Below, piece after piece: positions 1 through 9,975 of a stretch of DNA of 64,000 nt (position 1 is its first letter; each line of letters opens with the position of its first letter). This DNA is from Bacteroidota bacterium (GTDB lineage Bacteria; Bacteroidota; Bacteroidia; NS11-12g; UBA9320). The position numbers and the translations under genes are program-made. The stretch is from contig NVWV01000008.1 of NCBI GenBank assembly GCA_002746305.1, forward strand, positions 1 through 64,000. Direction: 5' to 3'. Under the pieces are notes generated by a model. It was not told the origin of the DNA, ran no database searches, and saw nothing but the letters and a program-made list of their open reading frames with translations.

Positions 1-2763
1 GAACTCAACATCTACAAAGTTACAGCTTCCTACACTTGAGAAATCTGCAATTGGCATTTCAAATTGATATGCATTCTTAGTAAGTGACGCATCACAACCA
101 CTTGCACTTGCATTCAAAGTGATTTTTCTTTGACCTGGTGTTGCAAATGTGTATGATGGGTTAGAAGACGTAGAAGTATACTCTCCTCCAAAATCCCAAC
201 TGTAAGTAATTAGATCTCCATTTGAGATAGTAGTAGAATTAATAATAGATACTGGAGTACCTTCACAAGCATTCAATACTTTAAAGTCAATTTCTGGCTT
301 AGGTGTAACATTAATGGTATGACTAGTGCCATACTCAAACTTAGGATAAACTCCGTTTGCTACAGTCATCTCAACTACAACACCACTACCATAAGTTGAA
401 TATTCCCAGAAACCGTTTAAGATATCTGAATTATCATCTGTTATTGCTGCATTTGGATCATTGAAATCCCAGTCTGTAATAATGTAGTTTACACCTCCTA
501 ATGTTGAAGTATTCTTGAACTGTGCAATATCTCCTAAACAAATATCAGTAGCATCAAAAGATGGTACTGGAGTATGTGGCACATATAAATATCTACCAAA
601 AGCAGAATCGCAACCAGTACCAATATCTGTAACTTCAATTTCCATCCAGATAGTCTCACCTGCTAATGAAATCTCAGGATTAATCGTTAGTTTCTCAGGT
701 GAACCACCTAGTATCCCAAAACCTTGTGAAGTAACATCTGCACCACCACCAACGGTAGTTGCAGTTACGACATAGCTATAAGGACCTGGTCCTGAAGTTG
801 AGAACTTAGTTGGTCGAGAAATATCATACACAGAAACGTATGTTTTTACTGTTGCATCTGGATCTCCTAGAGAACCGCTATTGAAATAACCATCAAACTG
901 AGTAGACAAAAATAAATCGCCTCCTGCTGGAGATGACTCTATAATGAAACTGTAGCTGTTGCTATTGTTTCCAGGATTATCATCGTTACCGTCAAGATAA
1001 GCTTCCACTAAGTTCGTTCCAGAAGTATTAAATGTAGGAACATTTGCAAAAGTATAACTGTATGACGCTCCGCCTGCAATAGGACCGGGTACTATTTCAC
1101 TTACAATAGTTCCTCCATTTATTTCATATGCTACTGGAATATCTGATACTGGGAATGTATTTTCATTTTTGATTGTAATCCCTATTTCCTTAGAAAAATT
1201 ACCACACTCAGTTGCATTTGTAATGAAGTCAATGCTTGATCCAGAAAAATCCAAATCAAACTCTGTTGCTCCTATATCTGGAGTAGTAATGCTTCGTGTT
1301 ATTCCTTCTATGTCAGTAGTTACTCCTGTAAAAGGAACACCTAGATTACATAAACCAAATTTTGTAATTCTGTAATCTCCACTAGATCTGTTAACAAAAG
1401 ATACTGGTTCATTATACCAATCGGTACCAAAAGCACCTGTCATATCATCAAAAGTAGCGTACGTAGGACCAGCATAGTCTGCATAGTTTACGTTTCCACC
1501 ACCAGTAACATCTTCTAAATGGATATCATTGTTAATAAAAACAGAAGTTCCGCCTAGAGCACCTGCATCATAACCAAATATTCCGTACATATTACCAGCA
1601 GTTTTATTGAAATCGCAATAGATAATATTATTTTGTACTGTACCATTAATATAACCTGCATACATAGGGTAAACAGTTCCTGTACTATTTTGTCCAGGCT
1701 CTTTCATCAAGTTAATAGTATTATTTATAACATCAACTTGTTCTGAATATGGACCATAAATATACATCCCGTATACAGTACCTCCACCACTTATGTCAAT
1801 AACATTGTTTGCTATTAAAGCAGGGCTTGTACCATTCACAGCATAATAACCATAATAATAAAGGCCATATTTAGTACTAGTCAGACCATTTCTTAGGTCA
1901 TGAATTTTATTACCTGTAATAGTCATACCACCAGAATAATACTGATATGCATAAATACCATACTGAGTATAATTAGTTGTAGCACCCGTATTGTGTATAT
2001 TGTTATTGGATATTACACTTCCTGCATCAACATAGTAAGTTCTAATACCATAATAAGCGAAATTCTTAATTTCATTATTGTCAATGATATTTCCTTTTGT
2101 ATCTGAATTGTTATTAACGTCAGCTGAAAAGATTCCCCAATAAGGACCATAGTTAACTGGAGCACTCGTCACATTATTTGAAATAACACAATACTCAGCT
2201 GCATTAGCATAAGTATATACTGATGTATTGGTACCATTTCCCAAAAGAATATACGTACTAGCCGTATATATAGCTGTTAGATTAGGCATAGTCAACTCAC
2301 AATCATTAATTGTAATGTACGTTGAGACATCTCTAATCTGCACACATCTACCGTAGTTAGTTGTGGTATTCTCAATTACCAAATTATCGACAGTATAGTA
2401 ATCTGCATCACTAAATGTGATAACTTGACTTCTTGAAGAGGTACCTGTGTACGTAATTTTCTCTCCATTACCATTGATAGTAATTGTGTTAGTGGCACTT
2501 GCTCCACTTGCATCTTCGAACACGACCCATTCACTATAGGGACCAGAACTTGCAACAACATCCACAACAACAGGGCCACTTACCCCATCAGATGTCAATG
2601 TATCTGCTAAAGCTGTAAAACTAGTAAAGTCACCACTTCCACCTGCATCAATGGTATAAGAACCACTTAGTTGAGCAAAAGATGATCCTGCAAAAAGCAT
2701 AGACCCTACCAAAACGACTGTTTTAAATCTGAAACGCCAATTTCTTTTGTAATCTTTTTTCAT
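1..2763 (-). CDS. Large secreted beta-helix / PKD-domain surface protein (partial, C-terminus beyond the window)
   Basis: The reading frame is open from an ATG at 2763 to the left edge, giving at least 921 residues with no stop, so the gene continues outside the window. Residues 1-30 form a basic, hydrophobic signal peptide ending in SSFAQ. Residues of about 90-470 are rich in short Asn/Ile repeats (patterns such as NNTI, QNNII) typical of right-handed parallel beta-helix (pectin-lyase-like) folds. A CARDB-like beta-sandwich segment follows, and near residue 855 there is a PKD signature (YSWDFGG). Such Bacteroidota proteins are usually T9SS cargo exposed on the cell surface and often act as adhesins or polysaccharide-binding proteins. 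The C-terminal sorting domain is not visible here, so T9SS export is inferred. No enzymatic residues can be assigned. Confidence 0.85.
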   Translation of the reverse strand, partial: MKKDYKRNWRFRFKTVVLVGSMLFAGSSFAQLSGSYTIDAGGSGDFTSFTALADTLTSDGVSGPVVVDVVASSGPYSEWVVFEDASGASATNTITINGNGEKITYTGTSSRSQVITFSDADYYTVDNLVIENTTTNYGRCVQIRDVSTYITINDCELTMPNLTAIYTASTYILLGNGTNTSVYTYANAAEYCVISNNVTSAPVNYGPYWGIFSADVNNNSDTKGNIIDNNEIKNFAYYGIRTYYVDAGSVISNNNIHNTGATTNYTQYGIYAYQYYSGGMTITGNKIHDLRNGLTSTKYGLYYYGYYAVNGTSPALIANNVIDISGGGTVYGMYIYGPYSEQVDVINNTINLMKEPGQNSTGTVYPMYAGYINGTVQNNIIYCDFNKTAGNMYGIFGYDAGALGGTSVFINNDIHLEDVTGGGNVNYADYAGPTYATFDDMTGAFGTDWYNEPVSFVNRSSGDYRITKFGLCNLGVPFTGVTTDIEGITRSITTPDIGATEFDLDFSGSSIDFITNATECGNFSKEIGITIKNENTFPVSDIPVAYEINGGTIVSEIVPGPIAGGASYSYTFANVPTFNTSGTNLVEAYLDGNDDNPGNNSNSYSFIIESSPAGGDLFLSTQFDGYFNSGSLGDPDATVKTYVSVYDISRPTKFSTSGPGPYSYVVTATTVGGGADVTSQGFGILGGSPEKLTINPEISLAGETIWMEIEVTDIGTGCDSAFGRYLYVPHTPVPSFDATDICLGDIAQFKNTSTLGGVNYIITDWDFNDPNAAITDDNSDILNGFWEYSTYGSGVVVEMTVANGVYPKFEYGTSHTINVTPKPEIDFKVLNACEGTPVSIINSTTISNGDLITYSWDFGGEYTSTSSNPSYTFATPGQRKITLNASASGCDASLTKNAYQFEMPIADFSSVGSCNFVDVEF

Positions 2764-3172
2764 TCGATTTTTTAAAATTTATTTTGAATAATTATATTTC
2801 GAATCTAATTTTTTTATGTCATAAACCATTTAGCTCTGTCTATGGACACTGACTATTGTCCTCTTTTTTTCTCAACCCCCCCCTCCAACGTTGAATCCAA
2901 GAACATAAAATATGACACTATAAAATAAAATATGACAATGCTCCTATAGTATGGGACGGCCTCATATGCAATACTTTACAGTACGATGACTTTGTTATTA
3001 CAAAAGTTTCAAATTGACTTAATTTTAAATTCTATATTATAGCTTTTTTGTCGCATGTAAAATCTGGTCCTCAAAACGATACTCACAAACCACTGTATCA
3101 ATTTGGATTATGATGACCCTTAATTAAGAGCCATCATCCGTTAGAATAAATGAGGAGACAAGAAAAACAGTC
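2764..3172. other. Gene-free stretch upstream of the beta-helix gene
   Basis: About 400 bases without a credible coding frame. It is AT-rich, has a run of seven C at 2877-2883, and carries the hairpin at 3110-3137. It must hold the promoter of the large minus-strand gene. The nearest match to a Bacteroidota -7 box on that strand is a one-mismatch TAGATTCG at 2800-2807. I see no RNA gene. Confidence 0.5.
3110..3137 (-). terminator. Hairpin downstream of the bestrophin gene
   Basis: On the minus strand a 12-pair stem (two G-U pairs) closes an AAUU loop, 36 bases past the bestrophin stop codon. There is no U-tract after it, so it may be a processing or stabilising hairpin rather than a classical intrinsic terminator. 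Confidence 0.4.
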
Positions 3173-4228
3173 TTACATTAAGACGTCATTAATGGGCTCT
3201 ATAGAAGTTGGCAATTCTTCTTCACCCAACATCTCTTTTAAATCTATCTCTATTGTACGACACAAAGAGAGCATTGGTACATCATTTGGCAAACCTTCAA
3301 ATGGGTTCTCAGAATAGTCCCCAACTAATTCCATCATAAGAAATACCCATCCCACAATTATGGTAAAAGGAATAGAAAGCCATGCACCCCAGTCTCCAAA
3401 ATCTTCATAATCGTGAAACTCTGTAACCATTCCAAAAGGCAACAAAAAGATAAAGATCCCTACAAAAACAAAACTGATGCTCCCATATTGTCTTGGGAAA
3501 GGAAATTTCTTAATCCGTTCTGCTTTTCCTTGATGCGTATAAAAATCATTCAAAATTTTCTGTAGTTCCATATGCCTAAAATCATCAATAATATTTTTAG
3601 ATCTTAGTTTTTTAAGTTCTTGACTTTGTTTATCAATAATCTGCGTAGCTGTATTTTGTGCATTGGTTAATTTTTCCAATTCATCTTCTGGGAGACATTG
3701 AGGCAGTTCACTCTTCGTTATCTCGTCTGCAAACAAACCAATACCAAAGGATTCTCTTCTAGCCTCTGTAGCTTTTCTGACCATTCTATTTTGATTAATA
3801 TGTTCCCATGGCGTCGAAATAAGAAGCTGGCTTCTTAAGGAATACAGCCACCCAATATGTCTATATATCAACGTTTTAGAAATTTTGTGTAACTCTTCAT
3901 CGCTCATTTTCTCTTTTCTAAATTCATTTGACACGTAACTTCTCACTGTTGAACCCCACATCCTACTGCTGTTTACAATTGACCCCCAAATCTTTCTAGC
4001 TTCCCACATTCGGTCGTAAGATGAATTATTCTTAAAACCCAAGTAAAATGCAACGGCAGTACCTATAACAGACAAGGGTAACCAAGGAACTTTAAATCCT
4101 TCGTAACCAATACTATGTAATGCTTCGATAAAAGAGGTCGCCCCAATTGCCCATACAGTCAGCCATATAATATGACCACCTGTAAAATTCATAAGACCTT
4201 TAAACCCAAAATTCTTTTTTACATACAT
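3173..4228 (-). CDS. Bestrophin family (YneE/UPF0187-type) ion channel
   Basis: This 351-residue inner-membrane protein matches the bacterial bestrophin family. The N-terminus has hydrophobic segments at about 18-36 and 50-65, followed by the characteristic FKNNSSYDRMWEAR stretch (about 66-80), which is conserved in bestrophins. Further membrane segments lie at about 250-275 and 280-300, before a conserved C-terminal region with NPFEGLPNDVPM. Bacterial bestrophins form pentameric channels. Some conduct anions and others cations, so the ion is not predictable here. It follows the alpha/beta hydrolase gene after only 4 bases and is probably cotranscribed with it. Length is normal for the family (about 290-350). 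Confidence 0.9.
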   Translation of the reverse strand: MYVKKNFGFKGLMNFTGGHIIWLTVWAIGATSFIEALHSIGYEGFKVPWLPLSVIGTAVAFYLGFKNNSSYDRMWEARKIWGSIVNSSRMWGSTVRSYVSNEFRKEKMSDEELHKISKTLIYRHIGWLYSLRSQLLISTPWEHINQNRMVRKATEARRESFGIGLFADEITKSELPQCLPEDELEKLTNAQNTATQIIDKQSQELKKLRSKNIIDDFRHMELQKILNDFYTHQGKAERIKKFPFPRQYGSISFVFVGIFIFLLPFGMVTEFHDYEDFGDWGAWLSIPFTIIVGWVFLMMELVGDYSENPFEGLPNDVPMLSLCRTIEIDLKEMLGEEELPTSIEPINDVLM

Positions 4229-4232
4229 ACTC

Positions 4233-5249
4233 TTATCTCTTTAATATTCTCAACATTAACACTTCCTCAGCAAAAAGGTTGGTCTCTTTTGAAACATTTA
4301 ACAAGTCCTTGGAAAAATACTTGCTAGCTAAAGCGTGTTTATCTACATCCGGTAACTCCACAAACTTTTTTTGATTACTTCCCAATGCAGTAAACATCTC
4401 TCTCATCGCTGGCACAGATACCACAGAATCTTGTTGCACCTCATCCTTATAATTACACAACACCAATGTAGGAATTTCTATTTTATTAAATGTCTTATCA
4501 ATCATAGTTCCCTCTATTAACCTTTGCAACTCCACAACAGACTCCAATCGATATTTTGTATGCCAATACTTTTGAGCTTCTACTGGAGCTTCCCATTCGT
4601 GGTAATTTCCTCCTTTAACAACCCGAGCTATTTCAAGACCCCAAGGACCTGCAAGCAAAGAAGCTTTTGGGTCGAATACCTCAATGTTTGGCGAATAACA
4701 AATTAGACTGTGAATATTGTTTTTTCCGGATGCTAAAAACAGACTTGAGGTACAGCCTGTACTAGTCCCCATTACGATTACTTTCTCTCCCATTATTTGA
4801 GCAACAGCCAATGCCTCCTTTGCACTATTAATCCAAGCTTCTGCAGTGAAATTAATCATATTCTCAGTTTCTATTAGCCCATGTTCTGCCAACAAAGGAG
4901 CATACATATTCATACCATACCGTATTGCAAACTCTTTATGAATCGGAGCTCCCTCTTCTGGACATGCAGAAAATCCATGCAGGTAAAGTAAAACGAACTC
5001 TGTTGGTTTATTTATAGAATCTGCCCAATAAACCTGGGATTCATTTCCAGTACGAATTGATTTGCTTTCATCCTTTTGTATAATCCAAGATGCAACATCA
5101 CTTACTTCTCCAATATCAGCGGATATGGCATCTTCAATATCAGGATTCAGGAGCAATGGATCCGGCTTAGGACCAACGATATAAGTAACTCCCAGTATTG
5201 CTGTAATCAAAAGGAGAACAAGTACAATTCTTTTCACTCTGTTATTCAA
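4233..5249 (-). CDS. Membrane-anchored alpha/beta hydrolase
   Basis: A 338-residue protein with one N-terminal hydrophobic segment (about residues 7-25), suggesting an inner-membrane or lipid-free periplasmic anchor. The alpha/beta hydrolase fold is shown by the oxyanion-region motif YLHGFSACPEEG (about 89-100), the nucleophile elbow GTSTG with the catalytic Ser (about 160-164), a plausible acid in YKDEVQQDS and a late His in DKHALASK. The substrate (ester, lipid or peptide) cannot be told. The chosen start is TTG at 5249. An in-frame GTG at 5237 would also leave an intact anchor. A TAACTTTG promoter box lies 12 bases upstream of the TTG. Bestrophin follows in the same operon. Confidence 0.85.
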   Translation of the reverse strand: MNNRVKRIVLVLLLITAILGVTYIVGPKPDPLLLNPDIEDAISADIGEVSDVASWIIQKDESKSIRTGNESQVYWADSINKPTEFVLLYLHGFSACPEEGAPIHKEFAIRYGMNMYAPLLAEHGLIETENMINFTAEAWINSAKEALAVAQIMGEKVIVMGTSTGCTSSLFLASGKNNIHSLICYSPNIEVFDPKASLLAGPWGLEIARVVKGGNYHEWEAPVEAQKYWHTKYRLESVVELQRLIEGTMIDKTFNKIEIPTLVLCNYKDEVQQDSVVSVPAMREMFTALGSNQKKFVELPDVDKHALASKYFSKDLLNVSKETNLFAEEVLMLRILKR

Positions 5250-5261
5250 TTAGTTAGATGC

Positions 5262-5269
5262 CAAAGTTA
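5262..5269 (-). promoter_or_regulatory. Candidate -7 promoter box TAACTTTG for the hydrolase-bestrophin operon
   Basis: Exact match to the Bacteroidota TAnnTTTG -7 consensus on the minus strand, ending 13 bases before the TTG start at 5249. I do not see a clear TTG at the -33 position. Confidence 0.5.
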
Positions 5270-5326
5270 AGTAATCACCTTATGAATTATAATTATTGTT
5301 ATTTTCGGCTTTCGTAAATCATCTAA

Positions 5327-8215
5327 ATGCAAAAAGAAAAGTCTTATCACATAATTAATTATTCTCAAATATTAACGATTCTACTTATTAGCATGTTTAG
5401 CATATGCTCCTCATCTTCTTTTTGCCAAAGTATCAGTGGCAAGGTGATAAACAACAGAGGAGAAGGACTAATTGGTGCGTACATTACTGTACCTAGTGTA
5501 AAAGGAATTGGAGCAATAACGGATGACTATGGTAAATTCAACATAAAAGTACCTTCTCTTCCTGTGACACTAAAAATATCTTATTTAGGTTTCGACAATC
5601 AACTTGTTACTGTTAAGTCTGCAGGCCAAAAACTAAAAATTTCAATGTTGGAAGGAAAGGAAAATGTCTTGACTGGTGCTGTGGTTAAAGCGAGTAGAGT
5701 TACAGAAAAACAAAAAGAAGCTCCTCTTACGATTGAATCCATGGGTATTAAAGCAATAAAAGATGCTCCTGCGGCTTCATTCTATGAAAGTTTAGGAAAT
5801 CTAAAAGGCGTTGATGTTACCGCTGCAAGTCTAGGTTTTCGTGTGGTAAACACCAGAGGCTTCAATAGTACAAGTCCTGTTCGCTCCTTACAATTAATTA
5901 ACGGAGTCGACAATCAATCACCTGGACTAAATTTCAGCTTGGGAAATTTTCTTGGAGTGAGTGATTTGGATATTAGTAGAGTGAATATTATAGCTGGAGC
6001 TAGCAGTGCATTTTATGGACCTAATGCCTTTAATGGAGTTATCAGTATGGAGACTAAAGAGTCTTATGATTTCCCAGGTATACTGACGGAAGTTAAGGTA
6101 GGAGAACGTAGCCTTTCTCAATTTGCTATTCGCTACGCTGATTATTTCACCAATGACAAAGGACATAAAACCTTTGGGTATAAAGTAAATGCATTCTATA
6201 TGCAAGCTCAAGATTGGGAAGCCGAAAATTACAACCCTTCCCTTGATAGCGACCATAATCAAAACAACCCTGGAGGCTATGATGCTGTAAATGTATATGG
6301 AGATGAAGTTCTTACCAATGGAAACAGTGACTATGACAATCCTGCTGGAGCAAGTTCTCCCATTGACAATGCTGCTGGAATTGGGACCTTTTATAGGTCT
6401 GGATATCAAGAAAAGGAGTTGGTAGATTATAGCACCGATAACTTAAAATTAAACACTACCTTAAGTTATAGATTTTCTGACAGTTTACAATTGGATTACA
6501 CATTCAATTTCAGCACAGGATCTACTGTATATCAAGGAGATAATAGATATAAACTAGATGGCATTCGCTTTTGGCAAAACCATGTTGAAATCAAAAGTAA
6601 AGACAAATTTTTCATCAGAGCTTATAGCACCAATGAAAATGCGGGTAACACCTACGACATTGTAACCACGGCTTTCAGATTAAATCAAAAGATAAGCACC
6701 GATGCCGATTGGTATAATGCATATAAGCGGGTTTGGAGAAAGGGGCCATTTAATTTTTATAAAGAAGTAGAAGGCATAGAGGGTTACCAAAAGTATGATG
6801 CCAACGTACATGGCAGTCAAGAAGATTGGTTCAACACAATTTATCTCCCTTTTATAGATAACAATAGAGCAGCAATAACAGAAGTACATAATCAGGCTCG
6901 TGGTGTAGTTGACGCCCAGCGTTTAAATCCAGGCACACCAGATTTTGACACAGCTTTTATAGATATTACAAGCAGATTATTTTCAGAAGGAGGTACCCGA
7001 TTTTATGATAAATCGGCGTTATATCATTTACAAGGCCAGTATATTTTTAAGCATAAATTTGGTAAAATAACTTTGGGAGGAAATGGTAGAATGTACAGAC
7101 CCGATTCCAAAGGAACCATTTTAGAAGATACCGGTAATGTTCGAATTACAAACTATGAAGTAGGAGCCTATGGCGGTATTGAAAAACGCTGGAAATTGGA
7201 CCGTATGATTGCCAATATCACTACACGAATTGACAAAAATCAGAACTTTGATTTTTTGCTTTCTCCAGCGGCCTCTTTCATCTACAAGCATCGACCAAAC
7301 CATGTTTTGAGATTTTCTTTTTCGTCAGCGATACGGAATCCAACCTTGGCGGACCAATATCTCCTGTATGATGTAGGTAGAGCAACCTTACTTGGAAACC
7401 TAAATGGATATGACTCCCTTATTGACATACAGTCTTTCAGAGATGCTTATGCTGGAATTGCAGATAGGACACTTCTAAAGTACTACAATGTAGACCCAAT
7501 AAGACCTGAACAAGCTCGTACAGTTGAACTGGGTTACAAAGGCAATATTGCAAATCAATCATTATTCATAGATGCAGGCTATTACTTCACCTCTTATAAA
7601 GACTTTATTGGTTATAATATTGGTTTAGATGCAGGTTTTTTCAACTCAACCTCACAGACTCCTTCATTTGTGAGTGCCTATCGTGTAGCTGCCAACGCCA
7701 GAGAAATAGTAACCACACAAGGAATAGCTATAGGTCTAAATTATTTCTTCAAAAAATACAATTTAGGAGGGAACTACTCTTGGAATGTATTGAACAAGAA
7801 AGGTACTGATGACCCAATTATACCTGCATTTAATACACCAGAACATAAGTTCAACCTAAGCATTAGTGGGACTAGACTAAAGCTTCCTTTTGTCCAAGGT
7901 GAAAATTTCGGTTTTGGTATTAATTACAAATGGATTCAAGGTTTTGTATTCGAAGGTTCACCTCAATTTACGGGGGTAATACCTACTTATGACATGGTGG
8001 ACGCTCAAATAAACTACGAATCACCTCAATGGAATACGACCTTTAAACTTGGAGGGTCAAACATCTTAGGTATTATGCCACTATTCGATACCAACGGAGA
8101 AAATGCTCAACGAAGTGTTTTAAAGAACCTAAACTATCAGGTCTATGGAGGTCCTTTTGTAGGACGAATGATCTATTTATCCGTACAACACAACCTCGTT
8201 TTTAAGAAAAAATAA
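5327..8215 (+). CDS. TonB-dependent outer-membrane receptor with carboxypeptidase-like regulatory domain
   Basis: This 962-residue protein begins with a signal peptide (to about residue 34). A CarboxypepD_reg-like beta-sandwich follows (about 36-115, starting ISGKVINNRGEGLIGAYI). The plug domain lies at about 130-250, with the typical VNTRGFN and GASSAFYGPNAFNGVI stretches. The rest (about 260-962) is a 22-strand barrel region ending in LSVQHNLVFKKK. It should import a ligand across the outer membrane using TonB-ExbBD energy. The ligand is unknown. The usual SusD partner is absent. Instead the next gene, 49 bases on, encodes a secreted esterase-like protein, which suggests a receptor/surface-protein pair. 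The ATG start is well placed before the signal peptide. Confidence 0.93.
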   Translation: MQKEKSYHIINYSQILTILLISMFSICSSSSFCQSISGKVINNRGEGLIGAYITVPSVKGIGAITDDYGKFNIKVPSLPVTLKISYLGFDNQLVTVKSAGQKLKISMLEGKENVLTGAVVKASRVTEKQKEAPLTIESMGIKAIKDAPAASFYESLGNLKGVDVTAASLGFRVVNTRGFNSTSPVRSLQLINGVDNQSPGLNFSLGNFLGVSDLDISRVNIIAGASSAFYGPNAFNGVISMETKESYDFPGILTEVKVGERSLSQFAIRYADYFTNDKGHKTFGYKVNAFYMQAQDWEAENYNPSLDSDHNQNNPGGYDAVNVYGDEVLTNGNSDYDNPAGASSPIDNAAGIGTFYRSGYQEKELVDYSTDNLKLNTTLSYRFSDSLQLDYTFNFSTGSTVYQGDNRYKLDGIRFWQNHVEIKSKDKFFIRAYSTNENAGNTYDIVTTAFRLNQKISTDADWYNAYKRVWRKGPFNFYKEVEGIEGYQKYDANVHGSQEDWFNTIYLPFIDNNRAAITEVHNQARGVVDAQRLNPGTPDFDTAFIDITSRLFSEGGTRFYDKSALYHLQGQYIFKHKFGKITLGGNGRMYRPDSKGTILEDTGNVRITNYEVGAYGGIEKRWKLDRMIANITTRIDKNQNFDFLLSPAASFIYKHRPNHVLRFSFSSAIRNPTLADQYLLYDVGRATLLGNLNGYDSLIDIQSFRDAYAGIADRTLLKYYNVDPIRPEQARTVELGYKGNIANQSLFIDAGYYFTSYKDFIGYNIGLDAGFFNSTSQTPSFVSAYRVAANAREIVTTQGIAIGLNYFFKKYNLGGNYSWNVLNKKGTDDPIIPAFNTPEHKFNLSISGTRLKLPFVQGENFGFGINYKWIQGFVFEGSPQFTGVIPTYDMVDAQINYESPQWNTTFKLGGSNILGIMPLFDTNGENAQRSVLKNLNYQVYGGPFVGRMIYLSVQHNLVFKKK

Positions 8216-8264
8216 GCTTTTCCTAAAAAGCCATATATTGCCAATAAAATAATCCGAAATACAA

Positions 8265-9956
8265 ATGAAAAAAAAGTACTTAATTTTAACCATCTCAATT
8301 GCATTCGCAGCCTTAACTGTTAATGCCCAAACAAGGTATATAGATGCCATCTATTCCGATGCTGACATCGAAGTGACCTCAGACATAGAATATGGAACAA
8401 ACATTGATTTCCTAACTTCAACTCTGGACAATCCTGCAAACATACTTCAAGACATTACAGCTATAAAAACTGCCATTGCCACAAGCCAACCAATACCCGC
8501 CAGTCATTACAATCCTGCTGACGCGAGTACAGATGTAAAAGTAACTGTGGTCAAAATGGATGTTTATAAGGCCAAAACTTCTGTAGATGCTTCTACCAAC
8601 AGACCAGTAATTATTTTCATACATACAGGAAATTTCCTTCCTCCTCCTATCAATGGTTCTCCAGTGGGTATCAAAACTGACAGTTCTGCGATAGTACTTT
8701 GTACTGAATGGGCAAAGAGAGGTTATGTAGCTGTATCTGTAGACTATAGACTAGGATGGAATCCACTTGCTACTAGTGTAGAAGTAAGAAGAGGCCAACT
8801 ATTAAACGCAGTATTCAGAGCTATTCATGATGTAAAAAAAGCAGTACGTTTCATCCGTGATGATGCGGCAGGGACTAACTCTTACGGTGTAAACGCAGAT
8901 AACATTACGCTATATGGAGAAGGTACCGGAGCTTATGTTGCTTTGGCATATGAGACTTTGGACAAGCCCGAAGAAATGGAATTAACCAAATTTAGAGCTG
9001 GAGGAGTAGGACCTTCATATATTGATACTATGAACGTAGGAAACATTGAAGGTTTTGGGGGAACATTAAACCTTTATCCCACCAGTGCAACTTCTTCAGA
9101 CATAACTTCTGTAGTAACTGCCGGCGGTGCACTTGCTGATACTTCTTGGTTAGAAGCTGGAGATGCTCCTATGATCGCTTTTCATTGTATAAGAGACCCA
9201 TTTGCTCCTTTCAGTGAAGGTACCGTAATTGTGCCTACTACCAATGAAGATGTAGTAGATGTACAGGGTGCAAATGTTTATATTCAAAAAGCAGTTGTTC
9301 TTGGAAACAATGATGTGATAAAAGGTATTAAAGCTAATGACGTATATACACAAGCGGCTAGAGCTTCCTATGGTCAAGAGTTTGACTATATATATGCTGC
9401 TCCTTTTGACAAAATCACCGTAAATACTGAGGTAGAAGGACTCTTCCCTATTATCAGACCCTTAAATGAAACCGTGTTAAATAATGAGGCTGGACCTTGG
9501 CAGTTTTGGGATCCAACATCTCCATTGGCAACTGCTAAAGTTGGAGAAGTTGGAGGTATGGACATTTCTGCTCATATGAATAGTGTAGTCTCTAACCCAG
9601 GTATGGGACCAGATAAGGCTAGAGGTTACATCGATACTATTTGTGGCTATATGTGTCCTCGGATTGCTCTTATTAATGGAGACATTACCTTATCTCAACT
9701 ATCTATAAAAAATGTATTGCCAAAAAATGCAGCCACTATGTACCCAAATCCTGCAGCTAATGAAGTAACGGTATCTGTAGATAGCAAGTATCAAGTAACT
9801 GGTGTTAGCATATTTGATATTGCTGGAAGAGAAGTTATTTCAAAAGAAGCTACCAACTTAACTACCATTAGTTTAGAAGGATTGGAATCTGGATATTACT
9901 TTGTAAATGTGAATACAAAAGAAGGAACAGTAACGAACAAATTAATCAAAGAATAA
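8265..9956 (+). CDS. Secreted esterase-like alpha/beta hydrolase with T9SS type A sorting domain, catalytic serine missing
   Basis: A 563-residue secreted protein. The signal peptide (MKKKYLILTISIAFAAL...) is cleaved near VNAQ. Residues of about 90-350 resemble the carboxylesterase/acetyl-esterase fold: HTGNFLPPP in the oxyanion region, SVDYRLGW, then AVRFIRDDA before the nucleophile elbow. The elbow reads G218-E-G220-T-G222, where active esterases have Ser at the middle position. The protein may therefore be a binding or scaffold protein rather than an esterase. The last 75-80 residues form a T9SS type A C-terminal domain (YPNPAANEVTVSV ... GYYFVNV ... KLIKE), so export by T9SS and surface attachment are likely. 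It is the partner gene of the TonB receptor upstream and is followed by a strong terminator. Confidence 0.85.
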   Translation: MKKKYLILTISIAFAALTVNAQTRYIDAIYSDADIEVTSDIEYGTNIDFLTSTLDNPANILQDITAIKTAIATSQPIPASHYNPADASTDVKVTVVKMDVYKAKTSVDASTNRPVIIFIHTGNFLPPPINGSPVGIKTDSSAIVLCTEWAKRGYVAVSVDYRLGWNPLATSVEVRRGQLLNAVFRAIHDVKKAVRFIRDDAAGTNSYGVNADNITLYGEGTGAYVALAYETLDKPEEMELTKFRAGGVGPSYIDTMNVGNIEGFGGTLNLYPTSATSSDITSVVTAGGALADTSWLEAGDAPMIAFHCIRDPFAPFSEGTVIVPTTNEDVVDVQGANVYIQKAVVLGNNDVIKGIKANDVYTQAARASYGQEFDYIYAAPFDKITVNTEVEGLFPIIRPLNETVLNNEAGPWQFWDPTSPLATAKVGEVGGMDISAHMNSVVSNPGMGPDKARGYIDTICGYMCPRIALINGDITLSQLSIKNVLPKNAATMYPNPAANEVTVSVDSKYQVTGVSIFDIAGREVISKEATNLTTISLEGLESGYYFVNVNTKEGTVTNKLIKE

Positions 9957-9975
9957 GGGACTTTTATCAGTCTAT

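Noticed and set aside
5927..6409. 160-codon minus-strand frame
   Set aside because: It is fully inside the TonB receptor gene, has no domain signature and its composition is that of an antisense shadow.
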